A stretch of 64,000 nucleotides of DNA. It comes from Rhodoferax potami (GTDB lineage Bacteria > Pseudomonadota > Gammaproteobacteria > Burkholderiales > Burkholderiaceae_C). Position 1 is the first letter of the stretch. Each line of letters opens with the position of its first letter. The position numbers and the translations under genes were made by a program. The stretch lies in the NCBI RefSeq assembly GCF_032193805.1, contig NZ_JAVBIK010000001.1, positions 2,749,001 to 2,813,000 of the forward strand, given 5' to 3'. The notes beneath the pieces were generated by a model that was not told the origin of the DNA, did not search any database, and worked only from the letters and a program-made list of their open reading frames with translations. Shown one piece after another: positions 9,960 to 19,776 of the stretch.

Positions 9960-10642
9960 GACGTGGTAGCCTTGGTTAGCCTTGCGATTTCTATTTCTTC
10001 TTGGATTTCTTCAACGGACCAGTTACCGTCTAATCTGAATTTGGTTGCTATTAATGACAGATCGTCTTCAGGTAACGACCACCATTGCCACTTAAGTAGT
10101 TGTTCTATCTTCTTATCGTCGAATCTGCGTTTTATCTCCCTTGCGGGTACACCTGCCACGACACTGTAGGGTCGGACATCGCGTGTAACAACCGTGCCAG
10201 CAGCAATCACGGCGCCGTCACCTATACGAACCCCATCCAAAACTATGACATTGGCACCGATCCATACGTCATTGCCAACCTTTGTAAACGCACTTTCACC
10301 AAATAGATTCTCTTTGGCGAAGGTTCGGGTGGTTTGTCCGGCAAGAGAGTAAAACGAGGGATGAGTGCTAATCCAACTGATTGGATGATTTCCTAGTCCA
10401 ATAGATACTCGGGGCCCTAGACTGCAAAAAGCACCAATATCGACGCGTGAAAGCTTTGTGTTCGGAGAAATGTATGTATATCTTCCGATAGATGCTTTAT
10501 ATAGTTGGGTATTTGCGTAGACTTTATTGAAGCCTTCGAATACACAATTTCTATCAACAATTGCGCTTGGGTCGATCCAAACTTTCTTCCTTCTCGCCAA
10601 CAAGTAACGAAAGTTTCGCCGTAGGTATGAAAGGAATAGCAT
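9953..10642 (-). CDS. CatB-related O-acetyltransferase (left-handed beta-helix)
   Basis: 229 aa from the ATG at 10642. A GTG at 10744 is in frame, but the extra 34 residues look unlike the family, so the ATG is preferred. Hexapeptide repeats are visible: [19 protein letters not shown], then [20 protein letters not shown] and [20 protein letters not shown], the second block carrying the W-IG-N catalytic-loop pattern of the xenobiotic/CatB acetyltransferase subgroup. Such enzymes use acetyl-CoA to acetylate a sugar hydroxyl, so O-acetylation of the exopolysaccharide building block is likely. A 131-bp gap separates it from fcl, the largest gap in the operon. Confidence 0.83.
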   Translation of the reverse strand: MLFLSYLRRNFRYLLARRKKVWIDPSAIVDRNCVFEGFNKVYANTQLYKASIGRYTYISPNTKLSRVDIGAFCSLGPRVSIGLGNHPISWISTHPSFYSLAGQTTRTFAKENLFGESAFTKVGNDVWIGANVIVLDGVRIGDGAVIAAGTVVTRDVRPYSVVAGVPAREIKRRFDDKKIEQLLKWQWWSLPEDDLSLIATKFRLDGNWSVEEIQEEIEIARLTKATTSC

Positions 10643-10773
10643 GAAAGCTTTTTTTTCTTGGTTCTTCGCAGAATTTGTAAGCGACTTGGGCTGAGGTGTT
10701 ACGGCATGTGAAGCACCGGTGGTCCGACCTTGTGCGCGCGCCACAAGGTAAAAACAGCGGTGCTAGTTGAAGG

Positions 10774-11760
10774 CTATGCTTTTAGCGTTAAGTCCAGAAA
10801 GTCGCGATAAGCGGTCTGGAGGCCTGAAGTCATTTGGGTAGGCGCGCTCCAACCAATACGATGGAGTCTGCTCACATCCATCAATTTGCGTGGTGTTCCA
10901 TCAGGTTTGCTGGTGTCGAACGCAATGTCGCCCGTAAAACCCACAGTGACGCTCACGGTCTGTGCCAGTTCGCTGATGCTCACATCGTGACCCACCCCAA
11001 TGTTGATCAGCGGTGGCTCGAACTTGCCTGTTTTTGATTCGTCGCTACCCAGCAAGCTTTCATACTTGTCGTCTGGCAGGTTCATCAAGAACACGCAGGC
11101 ATCTGCCATGTCGTCGCTGTACAAAAACTCGCGCTTCGGTGTACCTGTTCCCCACACGGTCACGGTGCTGGCACCACTCACTTTGGCTTCATGAAACTTG
11201 CGGATCAGCGCCGGAATCACGTGGCTGTTTTCAGGGTGGTAGTTGTCGCCCGGGCCATACAGGTTGGTGGGCATGGCTGCCAAATACTTGGTGCCATATT
11301 GGCGGTTGTAGCTCCAGCACATCTCTACGCCGGCGATTTTGGCCAGTGCGTAAGGGCGGTTGGTGGGCTCCAAGGGGCCGGTGAGCAGGTGCTCTTCGCG
11401 CATGGGCTGTGGTGCCAGCTTGGGGTAAATGCAGCTCGAGCCCAAAAACAGCAGACGCTTGACCTGGTTCACATAGGCCGCATGGATGATGTTGCTCTGG
11501 ATGAGCAAGTTATCGCGGATGAATTCAGCCGGGTAGGTGTTGTTGGCCACAATGCCGCCCACTTTGGCGGCTGCCAGAAACACGTAGTCCGGCTTCTCAG
11601 CTTCAAAAAAAGCGGCAGTGGCTACCTGGTTGGTCAGGTCCAGCTCGGCGTGGGTGCGCAGCAGCAGGTTGCTGTAACCCGCTGCCTGCAGGTTGCGCAC
11701 AATGGCCGAGCCCACCAAGCCCCGGTGGCCCGCCACGTAGATTTTTGCGTTTTTGTCCAT
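10774..11760 (-). CDS. fcl: GDP-L-fucose synthase
   Basis: 328 aa, normal length. Extended short-chain dehydrogenase with the NADP-binding [10 protein letters not shown] motif at residues 12-21, catalytic serine region [11 protein letters not shown], and the YALAKIAG box with the YxxxK pair (Tyr near 137), plus NLYGPGDNY, all as in WcaG/Fcl. It is the epimerase-reductase that turns GDP-4-keto-6-deoxy-D-mannose into GDP-L-fucose in the cytosol. It follows gmd by 11 bp, so the two steps are co-expressed and L-fucose is a likely component of the polymer. Confidence 0.97.
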   Translation of the reverse strand: MDKNAKIYVAGHRGLVGSAIVRNLQAAGYSNLLLRTHAELDLTNQVATAAFFEAEKPDYVFLAAAKVGGIVANNTYPAEFIRDNLLIQSNIIHAAYVNQVKRLLFLGSSCIYPKLAPQPMREEHLLTGPLEPTNRPYALAKIAGVEMCWSYNRQYGTKYLAAMPTNLYGPGDNYHPENSHVIPALIRKFHEAKVSGASTVTVWGTGTPKREFLYSDDMADACVFLMNLPDDKYESLLGSDESKTGKFEPPLINIGVGHDVSISELAQTVSVTVGFTGDIAFDTSKPDGTPRKLMDVSRLHRIGWSAPTQMTSGLQTAYRDFLDLTLKA

Positions 11761-11771
11761 GGCGCTGCGGT

Positions 11772-12887
11772 TTACTCGTGGTGGTCGTAGGTCTGGAAGC
11801 CGGCCAGCTTGACCAGCGCATCGCGCTTGGCGGCCGTAAAGTCGGCTTGCACCATTTCAGCCACCAGCTCTTGCAGGCTGGTAGTGGGCACCCAGCCCAA
11901 TTTCTCTTTGGCCTTGGTGGGGTCGCCCAGCAAGGTTTCCACTTCGGTGGGGCGGTAGTAGCGGGGGTCTACCTTCACAATCACATCACCCACCTTGCAC
12001 TTGGCTTCAGAGCCGGTCACTTCCACCACCGTGCCGATTTCGTTTTCAGCCTCGCCGCTCCAGGCCAACTGAATGCCCAGCTCGGCCGCTGCAAACTCCA
12101 CAAACTGGCGCACGCTGTATTGCACGCCGGTGGCAATCACAAAGTCTTCTGCCTTGTCTTGCTGCAGCATCAGCCACTGCATTTCTACATAGTCGCGGGC
12201 ATGGCCCCAGTCGCGCAGAGCGCTCAGGTTGCCCAGGTACAGGCAGTCTTGCAGGCCCAGCGCAATGCGGCTGATAGCGCGGGTGATCTTGCGGGTGACA
12301 AAGGTTTCGCCGCGCAGCGGGCTTTCGTGGTTAAACAGAATGCCGTTGCACGCGTAAATGCCATAGGCCTCGCGGTAGTTCACCGTGATCCAGTAGGCAT
12401 ACATCTTGGCCACCGCATAAGGGCTGCGGGGGTAGAAGGGCGTGGTTTCCTTTTGGGGGATTTCTTGCACCAGGCCATACAGCTCAGAAGTAGACGCTTG
12501 GTAAAAGCGTGTTTTCTTTTCCAGGCCCAGGATGCGAATGGCTTCCAGAATACGCAGAGTGCCCATGCCGTCGGCGTCAGCGGTGTACTCTGGCGACTCA
12601 AACGACACCGCCACATGGCTCATGGCGCCCAGGTTGTAAATCTCGTCCGGCTGTACCTGCTGGATGATGCGGATCAGGTTGCTGCTGTCGGTCAGGTCGC
12701 CGTAGTGCAGCGTGAAGTTGCGTGCCGAGACATGGGGGTCTTGGTACAGGTGATCGATACGGTCGGTGTTAAAGCTCGATGCCCGACGCTTGATGCCGTG
12801 CACCTCATAGCCTTTTTTGAGTAAAAGCTCAGCCAAATAAGAACCGTCTTGGCCGGTTACGCCGGTAATGAGTGCTACTTTTTTCAT
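11772..12887 (-). CDS. gmd: GDP-mannose 4,6-dehydratase
   Basis: 371 aa. N-terminal nucleotide-binding motif [14 protein letters not shown] at residues 9-22, [18 protein letters not shown] (the Gmd-specific RR(A/S)SSFNT segment), catalytic STSELYG (Thr/Glu near 132-135), [10 protein letters not shown] with YxxxK, and [19 protein letters not shown]. It makes GDP-4-dehydro-6-deoxy-D-mannose from GDP-D-mannose with bound NADP, the first step to GDP-L-fucose. It lies 8 bp after the epsI stop. Its substrate would come from the ManC-type enzyme encoded divergently at 23458. Confidence 0.98.
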   Translation of the reverse strand: MKKVALITGVTGQDGSYLAELLLKKGYEVHGIKRRASSFNTDRIDHLYQDPHVSARNFTLHYGDLTDSSNLIRIIQQVQPDEIYNLGAMSHVAVSFESPEYTADADGMGTLRILEAIRILGLEKKTRFYQASTSELYGLVQEIPQKETTPFYPRSPYAVAKMYAYWITVNYREAYGIYACNGILFNHESPLRGETFVTRKITRAISRIALGLQDCLYLGNLSALRDWGHARDYVEMQWLMLQQDKAEDFVIATGVQYSVRQFVEFAAAELGIQLAWSGEAENEIGTVVEVTGSEAKCKVGDVIVKVDPRYYRPTEVETLLGDPTKAKEKLGWVPTTSLQELVAEMVQADFTAAKRDALVKLAGFQTYDHHE

Positions 12888-12895
12888 AGTGACTT

Positions 12896-13591
12896 TTAGA
12901 GTTGAGTTGTTGTTAGATTGCCGCCAATCAAGCGGTTTCGATGTTCAGGTTTGACAGCCTGTATCAATTGCTCGGAGAACTGCTTTTGCGCTTCGAAGGC
13001 TCTAGAGGAGTCACGATCAATTGATGAAACCCTCACGAGCATCCCGTCGGGGATCTGGCCGTGCCACGCATATTCCATTTCAGTGATTTTTTTGGAAAAT
13101 CCAAAGGTCGTGATTCTGTCTCCAATAACCGTCCAATAAGTAACAGGTTCGTAGCGTTGACTTAAATTTGTTTCCAGTTGCACTGCAGCTATTTGTTGTC
13201 CTGCAATCGTCAATTCCGTAGAGCGTTTGGACTGCAGAACGAAACCTTGAGCCGGGTAGCAAGATTCTGGCCTGTGCAGTTGTAGCGTGTCGTTTTGGTT
13301 TCGTCCGTAAGCGAGCGAAAGCATGATTCGATAGCCTTCGGCGTTGACATAGCTGCGGCTCAATGTCTCGCTGTAGACCTCATTCAGCATCTTTTCCTGT
13401 TGAGGGTTTACTACTTGGCCACCACCACTGGGCTCAGCCTTCCAACCTTCAAAGGTGGTTGGAATGAGCTCTGCGAGAGAGACCTGTGGCCGCATTTCAG
13501 CTATCTGCTCCGTGGGTCTTGCCGTGCTACCCAAGTATGCTGAACTGAGCATTAAGCAGAGCAAAACGATGTTTTTCTTCAGAGAGATCAT
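12896..13591 (-). CDS. epsI: EpsI family exosortase-associated protein
   Basis: 231 aa with an N-terminal hydrophobic signal segment ([15 protein letters not shown]). The [10 protein letters not shown] stretch near residue 40, the [16 protein letters not shown] region and the motif [15 protein letters not shown] (cysteine near residue 112) are what the EpsI domain shows. EpsI is either fused to the C-terminus of exosortases or encoded right after them; here it follows exosortase B with a TAATG junction (1-nt overlap). It probably acts in the periplasm with the exosortase; the biochemical role of EpsI is not established. Confidence 0.93.
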   Translation of the reverse strand: MISLKKNIVLLCLMLSSAYLGSTARPTEQIAEMRPQVSLAELIPTTFEGWKAEPSGGGQVVNPQQEKMLNEVYSETLSRSYVNAEGYRIMLSLAYGRNQNDTLQLHRPESCYPAQGFVLQSKRSTELTIAGQQIAAVQLETNLSQRYEPVTYWTVIGDRITTFGFSKKITEMEYAWHGQIPDGMLVRVSSIDRDSSRAFEAQKQFSEQLIQAVKPEHRNRLIGGNLTTTQL

Positions 13592-14499
13592 TACAGAGCG
13601 GCTCCAAGGTTTGTGGCCCGAGCTTTTCTAAAGCGCTCTATCACTTGGAGCGTTGAGTCGAAGCTGATGATGAGCAACAGGGCACTTAAAAACAAAACCA
13701 TGCCGGCAAAGCCATGCAAAAAGCCTTGTCCGGCCTCGTCGCCAAAGTGGTAGGTGATCAAGCTGAGTGCCATCACGCGAATCACGTTGGCGGTAAACGA
13801 AATCGGCACGATCAATATTGCAAGGCCCACGTTACGAAACAGTGAATCGCGGCGCACCAGGTTAAGGTACAGCAGGCCCAAGGCCTCTAGGGTCAGCAGC
13901 GTGTGCAAGCCGGCGCAGGCGTCTGCCACTAGCAACATGTATTGCCCGATTTGCAAAATCACACCACTGCGGCCGATGGGGTAGCCCACCCAAAACAGCA
14001 CATGCTCTGCCACATAAGACACTGCCATCTTCATGGGCATGGTCACGGTTTCGACCACAGCACCGGGCAAGGGCACCATAAACAACATAAAAAACAGAGC
14101 AAACCATTGCGCCTTCAGCGCCTTGGGGCCAAAGTTGAGCAGGGCCAGCGCAATCAGCAGCCAAATAACCGAGCCGATTTCAAAAATCAAAATGTCTTGC
14201 GAGCGGCCCAGCGCATACATCAGCAGCCCGAACACAAACACCGGCCAACCCCAAGCGCTGGGTTGCTCGCCGCGGCTGGCCTCCAGCATGGCGGGCCAGT
14301 TGCGGTAAATCAGCCAACACGAAATGCCCAGCACGATGGGGCCGTGCATTTGCTCGTCTTTCGCCCAGATGCCGGTAAACAAGTCGTACAAGCTAGGCAG
14401 GTAAAGCACCGCTAGCCCGAGCATGACAGGTAGCCAGGCCAGTAGCTGTGCGGCTAGAGCGGGTTTGCCAGAGTGAACGCGGTTCATGGTGGGGCTCAT
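13591..14499 (-). CDS. xrtB: Exosortase B
   Basis: 302 aa integral membrane protein with about eight hydrophobic segments. The three residues known to be essential in the exosortase/archaeosortase family are all seen: Cys195 in VADACAGLHTLL, Arg241 in FTANVIRVMAL, and His262 in GFLHGFAG. Exosortases are thought to recognise the C-terminal PEP-CTERM tail of exported proteins, cleave it and attach the protein to a surface partner. The gene overlaps epsG by ATGA (14496-14499) and epsI by one base. A probable substrate, a PEP-CTERM protein, is encoded at 25061. Confidence 0.96.
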   Translation of the reverse strand: MSPTMNRVHSGKPALAAQLLAWLPVMLGLAVLYLPSLYDLFTGIWAKDEQMHGPIVLGISCWLIYRNWPAMLEASRGEQPSAWGWPVFVFGLLMYALGRSQDILIFEIGSVIWLLIALALLNFGPKALKAQWFALFFMLFMVPLPGAVVETVTMPMKMAVSYVAEHVLFWVGYPIGRSGVILQIGQYMLLVADACAGLHTLLTLEALGLLYLNLVRRDSLFRNVGLAILIVPISFTANVIRVMALSLITYHFGDEAGQGFLHGFAGMVLFLSALLLIISFDSTLQVIERFRKARATNLGAAL

Positions 14500-15347
14500 G
14501 CGTCGTTGAGCACCGAGCCCACCAGCGCGACACCGCTGTCTTGCAAGCGGCGGGCCAGTTGGGCGGCGCGGGGCACCAGGCTCACATGCTGGCGTGCCAC
14601 CAGCAAGGCGGCGCCGGCGCGGGCGGCGGTGATTTCGGCGTCGGCAAAGTCGCTGCCGGCGGGGGTGTCGATGATGATCACATCAAACTGCTGGCTGGCT
14701 GCGCGCAGCAAGTCGCCAAAGGCCGGGCGGCCCAGCAGCTCTTGCGGGTTAGGTGGTGTTGCGCCTGCCGGCAGCACTGCCAAGCCCGGCAGGCCGGGGA
14801 TGAGCTGTGCGGACTCTAGGCCCGCACGGTTAGCCAAGATGGCAGACAACCCGGCGCTCTTGCCCAGCTTGAACAGGGCTTGCTGCCCGCGCTCGGGCTT
14901 GGAGCGCATGTCGGCATCAATCAACAAGGTGCGCTCGCCTTGCTGGGCAAACACAATCGCCAGGTTGGCTGCCACAAAGCTGCGGCCCTCACCATTGCCG
15001 GGGCTCACGATGGCCATGACTTTGCGGGCGGGGTCGGTGTTAAACCAGCGCAGCATGAGCTGGCTGCGCACGGCGCGCAGGTTTTCGCCCACGCGGCTGA
15101 AGGGCTTGTAGGCGGCTACCAGCTCGGGGCTGACGCTTTGGTCTTGGTCGCTGAGGTACGAGTAGTCAAACTGCTTGCTGAGTGCAAAGTCGATGTCGTC
15201 TTTGCTCAGCACTTTCAGGGCGAGGGCTGCCTCACCGAACTGCACTTGGTCTTTGCGCTGGCGCTCGACGATGCGGGCCGCGTCTTCCACCGTGAGGCGG
15301 CCGGTGGCAACCAGAATGTCGCCAATGGTTTTGGTGCTGTTATTCAT
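14496..15347 (-). CDS. epsG: Chain-length determinant tyrosine kinase-like ATPase EpsG
   Basis: 283 aa. The C-terminal two thirds are a CpsD/CapB-type P-loop domain: Walker A-like SPGNGEGRSFVAANLA near residues 118-133, with Arg where most BY-kinases have Lys, Walker A' LLIDADMRSKPERG, and Walker B IIIDTPAGSD. No tyrosine-rich tail is present. The first ~70 residues contain two tandem motifs, GDILVATGRLTVEDAARIV and FGEAALALKVLSKDDIDFAL, reminiscent of the MshEN/T2SSE-N module. It should partner EpsF in controlling polymer length from the cytoplasm. It begins on the last base of epsF. Confidence 0.93.
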   Translation of the reverse strand: MNNSTKTIGDILVATGRLTVEDAARIVERQRKDQVQFGEAALALKVLSKDDIDFALSKQFDYSYLSDQDQSVSPELVAAYKPFSRVGENLRAVRSQLMLRWFNTDPARKVMAIVSPGNGEGRSFVAANLAIVFAQQGERTLLIDADMRSKPERGQQALFKLGKSAGLSAILANRAGLESAQLIPGLPGLAVLPAGATPPNPQELLGRPAFGDLLRAASQQFDVIIIDTPAGSDFADAEITAARAGAALLVARQHVSLVPRAAQLARRLQDSGVALVGSVLNDA

Positions 15348-16720
15348 TAGCGGACTCCCAGGGCGGTGCGTTTAAACATGCCCGATGCCGAGCTGATGGC
15401 GCCCAGCACAGGGAGCTCCAGAGCCTCGACCAGATCCTCGGTAGAGCGGACACGGCGATTCATCAACTCCAGCAGAAGTGCCAAGCCAACGCCCAGCAGC
15501 GTGCCCAAAAACACAGACACCAGCACGTTGATCAATACACGGGGTTTGGAGGGGTCTGGTGGTGGGCTCGCGGGGTTGAGCACCGCGATATTGGTCTGGT
15601 TGGTTTGGCTCTCGATATTGGTTTGCGATGCGCGTTGGCTCACGATCTCGAACGCGCGTTGCGCGGATTCGATGTCGCGGCGCAGCACATTGAGCTCGTC
15701 GCGCTGTTTGTTGAGCTCCAGCACACGGGCCTTTTGGGCAGCCAGGGCGCCTTGCAACTGGGCCTCGCGCTGCTTGCCAACCTGGTAGGTGGTGTCGATA
15801 GAGGCGGTGATTTTGCGGGTCTCGGCGTCTAGCTGGGCTTTTAGGGTGGCGAGCTCGGCCTCGCTACGCTGAATTTGTGGGTGGTTTTTGCCCAGGTTGC
15901 CGCTGGTTTCGGTGATTCTGGCTTCCAGGCGGGCAATGTCGGCTTTCAGGCCGTTGATCAGGGGGCTTTGCATGACCTCGGCCACGGTGTCGGCCTTGCT
16001 GTTTTGGCGCTTGCTTTGGCTGTCAGTCGTCATGGCTTGCACGCCGGTGAGCTGGCTGCTGGTTTCGTTGAGTTTGGCGGTTTCAAAGTCCATGCGCTCG
16101 TCGGCAGAGGTAATGCCGTTGGCCTGCTGGTAGTCAGACAGGGCCTGCTGCGCAGCCTCCAGGCGGCCGCGGGCGGTTTTGGTTTGCTCTTCAAAAAACG
16201 CAGCAAACTGGCGGGCCGGGGCGACACGCAAATCCAGGTTCACATCCATGTACGCCTGGGCGAATGCGTTGGCAATGGCTGCTGCAAACTGGGGGTCAGC
16301 GCCGGTGTAGTTGATGTTGATGACATTGCTCTCGCGGCTGGGCTTGACGTCCAGATTGCGTTGGAAAGCAGCAGCCAGCCAGTCGCGCAGCAAGCCTTTG
16401 CCTTGGGTGGCTTCTTGCCACTGGGCTTGCACCGCAGGGTTGCTTTCCATGCGCAGGTTTTTGACCACTGCTTGGGCGACGCGGTCGCTGTTGATGATGT
16501 CCACCTGCGTGGCCATGTAGCCAGGCGCCATCATGCCTTGCAGCATGAGGCCGCTAACTGGGTCGGGCGAGCGCACGTCGAGCACCACAGCAGCGCTGGC
16601 GGTGTATTGCTTGGGCATCAGCAGGCTCACGGTCACGGTGGTGGCCACGGTGAGCGCAAAGGCGAGCAGGGCGATCATCCAGCGGGCCCGCAGGATGAGC
16701 AGAAATTGTTGGAGTGTCAT
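15347..16720 (-). CDS. epsF: Chain-length determinant protein EpsF (Wzz/PCP family)
   Basis: 457 aa. Polysaccharide co-polymerase layout: first membrane helix at about residues 13-34 (MIALLAFALTVATTVTVSLL), a long periplasmic part with extended heptad-like coiled coil over about 180-385, a second helix near 400-425 (VLINVLVSVFLGTLLGVGLA), and a short cytoplasmic tail with MNRRVRSTEDLVEALELPVL. It sets polymer length and links polymerisation to export together with EpsG and EpsE. 17 bp separate it from epsE; it shares one base with epsG. Confidence 0.95.
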   Translation of the reverse strand: MTLQQFLLILRARWMIALLAFALTVATTVTVSLLMPKQYTASAAVVLDVRSPDPVSGLMLQGMMAPGYMATQVDIINSDRVAQAVVKNLRMESNPAVQAQWQEATQGKGLLRDWLAAAFQRNLDVKPSRESNVININYTGADPQFAAAIANAFAQAYMDVNLDLRVAPARQFAAFFEEQTKTARGRLEAAQQALSDYQQANGITSADERMDFETAKLNETSSQLTGVQAMTTDSQSKRQNSKADTVAEVMQSPLINGLKADIARLEARITETSGNLGKNHPQIQRSEAELATLKAQLDAETRKITASIDTTYQVGKQREAQLQGALAAQKARVLELNKQRDELNVLRRDIESAQRAFEIVSQRASQTNIESQTNQTNIAVLNPASPPPDPSKPRVLINVLVSVFLGTLLGVGLALLLELMNRRVRSTEDLVEALELPVLGAISSASGMFKRTALGVR

Positions 16721-16737
16721 GGTCTGTCGGGCCCGGT

Positions 16738-17541
16738 TTAGAAGATGCTTTCTTTGACGTAGAGCACGTCATTTGCTTGCACAGCGTCGGTCAGCTGCGG
16801 CTCGATTTGTTGCACGCTGCCGTTGGGCAGTTTGCGGTGCAGGCGCAGGCGCTTTTCAGAGCCACGGGCGTTGGGGCCGCCGCCTTGGGCCAGGGCTTGC
16901 ATGATGGTCATGTCGCGCTCAATGCGAAACGAGCCGGGGCGCTGCACTTCGCCATAAATAAAGAACACCGGTGCGCGGTGCACATAAATGGTGTCGCCAC
17001 CCTGCAGCAACAGGTTGTCTTGGGTTTTGTTGCCCAAAAAGATGTTGGGGATATCAATTTCTTTGCGGAAGGGCTTGCCATCGCGCACGCCACTCACTAC
17101 CACCACATCGTCGCCACCGGCGGTAGCGCCACCGGCGTTGGCCAGCATGTCGCTCAGGCGGGTGTTAACGGTTTCCAGCGGAAAGCGGCCGGGCCGTGCC
17201 ACTTGGCCCAGCACTGAGACCTGGTTGCCACGGATCTGGATGAGTGCAATATTGACTTGTGGCTTTTGAATGAAGCCGCCGTTTTGCAGGGCGTCGGCAA
17301 TTTTCTTTTCAGCTGCGGCGACCGACAGGCCACCCAGGGGTACAGCGCCGATCAGCGGGTAGGTGATAACGCCGCTCTCAGACACGCGGGTTTCAATAGT
17401 CAGGTCGGGGTTTTGGAACACTTGCACCCGGATGGTGTCGCCCGCACCCAGGGGGTAGTCGGCTTTGCCGTCTTGCGCGTGGGCCGTGAGAGCACCCAAG
17501 GCCAGCAGGCCGGCGGTCAGGAGTTTTAAAAGCTTGTTCAT
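16738..17541 (-). CDS. epsE: Polysaccharide export protein EpsE (outer-membrane Wza-like)
   Basis: 267 aa. Signal peptide over residues 1-22 ending AHA (no lipobox cysteine seen), then the Poly_export domain beginning YPLGAGDTIRVQVFQNPDL, the VSESGVITYPLIGAVPLGG strand set, and two SLBB-like repeats (QVSVLGQVARPGRFPLE; FFIYGEVQRPGSFRIE). It forms the export channel or periplasmic ring through which the polymer leaves. Length is shorter than E. coli Wza (about 380 aa), as usual for EpsE-type exporters. Confidence 0.95.
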   Translation of the reverse strand: MNKLLKLLTAGLLALGALTAHAQDGKADYPLGAGDTIRVQVFQNPDLTIETRVSESGVITYPLIGAVPLGGLSVAAAEKKIADALQNGGFIQKPQVNIALIQIRGNQVSVLGQVARPGRFPLETVNTRLSDMLANAGGATAGGDDVVVVSGVRDGKPFRKEIDIPNIFLGNKTQDNLLLQGGDTIYVHRAPVFFIYGEVQRPGSFRIERDMTIMQALAQGGGPNARGSEKRLRLHRKLPNGSVQQIEPQLTDAVQANDVLYVKESIF

Positions 17542-17585
17542 GGTGGGGGAAACCTCGGGTGGCAGAGTTACAGGGCCGTGGGGGC

Positions 17586-18561
17586 TTATTTCAGGCCGGA
17601 GATGCCCTTGTCGATGACGGCTTTGGCCTTGTCATCCACAGCGGGTGCCAGCACGGGCTCTGCGGGCACAGCAGGTGCGGCTGCAGCGGCGGGTGCTGGG
17701 GAAGCTGCAGGCGCTGCAGCTTTGTCAAACTCACCCATGTAGCTGATTTTGGTGTTGCTGCGCAGTTGCTTGAGGTTGGCGGCCACAGCCTCGCCAGCGC
17801 GCTGGTTGGTCAAAAACTGCTCAATGCGGGGGAGTGCAGCCGCCTCAGGCACTGCAGATTGCTGGGACGACACCACCCGCACCATGGTGATGGCCTGGGG
17901 GGCCTCGATCACGGTGGCTTGGCCGTCTTTGAGGGCGTGGATTTTGGGCAGCACTTCCAGCGGAATTTGCTCAGCCGCGCGGGTAGCGCCACCGCCATTG
18001 AATTGGATGTTTTTTGCCTTCAAGGCTGCGGCCATTTCTTCGGCGCTTTTGCCGGCGGCTACCAGTTCCTTGAGGGTGGCTGCTACGCCAGGCGCGTTGG
18101 GCGCCACGATTTCTTGCACATTGAAAATGCGGCGCTCGCTGAACAGCTGGGGGTTGCTGGTGTAGTAGTTTTTGATGTCTTCGGGGCTGGGCTTGGCCAC
18201 GCCGGCACTGAAGTTGCTGGATGTAGGCACGGGCCAAGATGTCGCGGCGGGCAGCCTCAATTTGCGAGACCACATCGGGTGTGCGATCCAGCTTTTTCTC
18301 GGTAGCTTGGTCGACGGCGAGTTGTTGGTCGATCAGCTTTTCGAGCACTTCGCGGCTCATGGCTTGCACTTGCTCGGCATTAGCGCCGCTGGTGTTGGTG
18401 CGGCTCAGAACCTGGTTGATCTGGTGCACCGAGATTTCTTCGCTGCCCACTTTGGCGGCTACCTGGGTGGCGACTTTGGTGTCTTTTTTGTCGCCGCAGG
18501 CGACCAGGGTCAGGGCGATGGCGGCTGCCAATACGGTGGCGGTAAAGCGTGGGGTGTTCAT
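17586..18561 (-). pseudogene. epsD: EpsD family peptidyl-prolyl isomerase lipoprotein, frameshifted
   Basis: The protein is split over two frames. From the ATG at 18561 the N-terminal frame gives a lipoprotein signal (lipobox LVAC, Cys22) and the SurA/EpsD-like N domain up to ARAYIQQ at residue 116; the expected continuation [20 protein letters not shown] is found in another frame and runs through a parvulin-like domain to a stop at 17586. The change lies between bases 18212 and 18213: one extra base, or two lost. Joined, the product would be about 324 aa, the usual size. EpsD is a periplasmic folding factor of exosortase-linked eps clusters. It may be a real lesion or a sequence error; both halves show good coding character. 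Confidence 0.88.
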
Positions 18562-18573
18562 GGTGCGGTCCGG

Positions 18574-19773
18574 TTAGTAGGTGAGTTGTGCGGCAAAAAA
18601 CAGCATGGTGCTGTCGTAATCGAGGTTGGCCTGGTTCACGCCACGGCTGCTTTGTTGCAGGGATGCGCTCAGGGCCAGTTGTTCGTGGGCCTGCCAGTTC
18701 ACTGACAAGGTGGCGTCACGGGTGATGTCTTGGCGGTTGCTGCTTGCGGTGGTGCTGGGGCTGCCCAAGTAGTTGCGCTGGGCCCAGTCGTTTTTCAGGC
18801 GCAAGCCGACTTTGGGGCTGATTTGCCAGCCGGCCGACACACTGATTTTGTCGGTGCTGCTGTAGTTACTGTTGCTGGTGGCATAGGCGTCGAGCGTGTG
18901 GCTGATGCTGGTGCTGAGGCTGGTTTTGCCGGTCAGGGCCCAGTCGATACCGGCGCCGAAGTTAAAGCCGGTGTAGTCGCGCTGGCCATAGCGGGGGTGG
19001 GTGCGGTTGATGTGGGTCAGGTTGGCGTTGACCGTGCTGCCGGTGCCCATGAGCCAGCGAAGGCGCAGGTCGTTGTCGAGCTGGGTGTATTGGTCGTCAA
19101 ATGCGCCGGTGTTGGGCACCGGCCGGTTGAGGTAGCTGCCCTTGTTGGTGCGCATCAGGTAGCTCAAAGAGCTGCCGGTCGCAAATTGATAGCGCACGCC
19201 GCCGTCTACCGCGTTGGTGGTGAAGTCGCTCCCGGTGACAAGACCGGCTTGGTTTTCTTGACGGGTGGTGCTGGCACCTGCAATCAGGCGCCATGGCCCG
19301 TCGAGCGCGTAGCTAGCGTCAAAGCGGGTGGTGGTGTCCAGCCGCAGGTTGCGTTGTTTGACGTTGGTGGAGTCCGTAAAGCTATTGAGCGTTTCTTTGC
19401 GATCGGTGCTGAATTTGCCGGTCACCTTGGGGGTGATAGCCCATTCCCAGGCGGCGTTGTAGTTGTTGGCCGTAAAGCTGAGGTAGCTGAAATTTTGGTA
19501 GCTGTAGTCCACCAGGTTCAGGTTGAGGGCCAGGGTTTGCAGGCTCTGGCGGGTGTTAAACCCCAGCCCGACGGTGGTGACGCCGATGGTTTCAGCAGCG
19601 CTACTTTTGCCGATGGTGTTTTGCAGATTGGCGCTGGAGGGCAGGCGAAAGAGGTTGCTGTCGGTCTGCACCGAGTAGCCAGCGCTCAGGGTCAGCGGGT
19701 CTTGCTGCGAGAAAACCGGGGCCGAGCCCAGCAGTGCCAGGCTGGCTGGCAAGAGAAGGCAATTGCTGCGCAT
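18574..19773 (-). CDS. epsL: Exopolysaccharide operon outer-membrane protein EpsL
   Basis: 399 aa. Signal peptide over about residues 1-22 (ALLGSAPVFSQ), then LSAGYSVQTDSNLFRLP near 30-46, the start typical of EpsL, and a long series of alternating strands rich in aromatic and polar residues (for example VDYSYQNFSYLSFTANNYNA) ending in LTY, as in outer-membrane beta barrels. EpsL is found only in exosortase-associated eps clusters; its role, probably an outer-membrane secretion pore, is not proven. It starts 3 bp after epsB and ends 12 bp before epsD. Confidence 0.9.
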   Translation of the reverse strand: MRSNCLLLPASLALLGSAPVFSQQDPLTLSAGYSVQTDSNLFRLPSSANLQNTIGKSSAAETIGVTTVGLGFNTRQSLQTLALNLNLVDYSYQNFSYLSFTANNYNAAWEWAITPKVTGKFSTDRKETLNSFTDSTNVKQRNLRLDTTTRFDASYALDGPWRLIAGASTTRQENQAGLVTGSDFTTNAVDGGVRYQFATGSSLSYLMRTNKGSYLNRPVPNTGAFDDQYTQLDNDLRLRWLMGTGSTVNANLTHINRTHPRYGQRDYTGFNFGAGIDWALTGKTSLSTSISHTLDAYATSNSNYSSTDKISVSAGWQISPKVGLRLKNDWAQRNYLGSPSTTASSNRQDITRDATLSVNWQAHEQLALSASLQQSSRGVNQANLDYDSTMLFFAAQLTY

Positions 19774-19776
19774 GGA

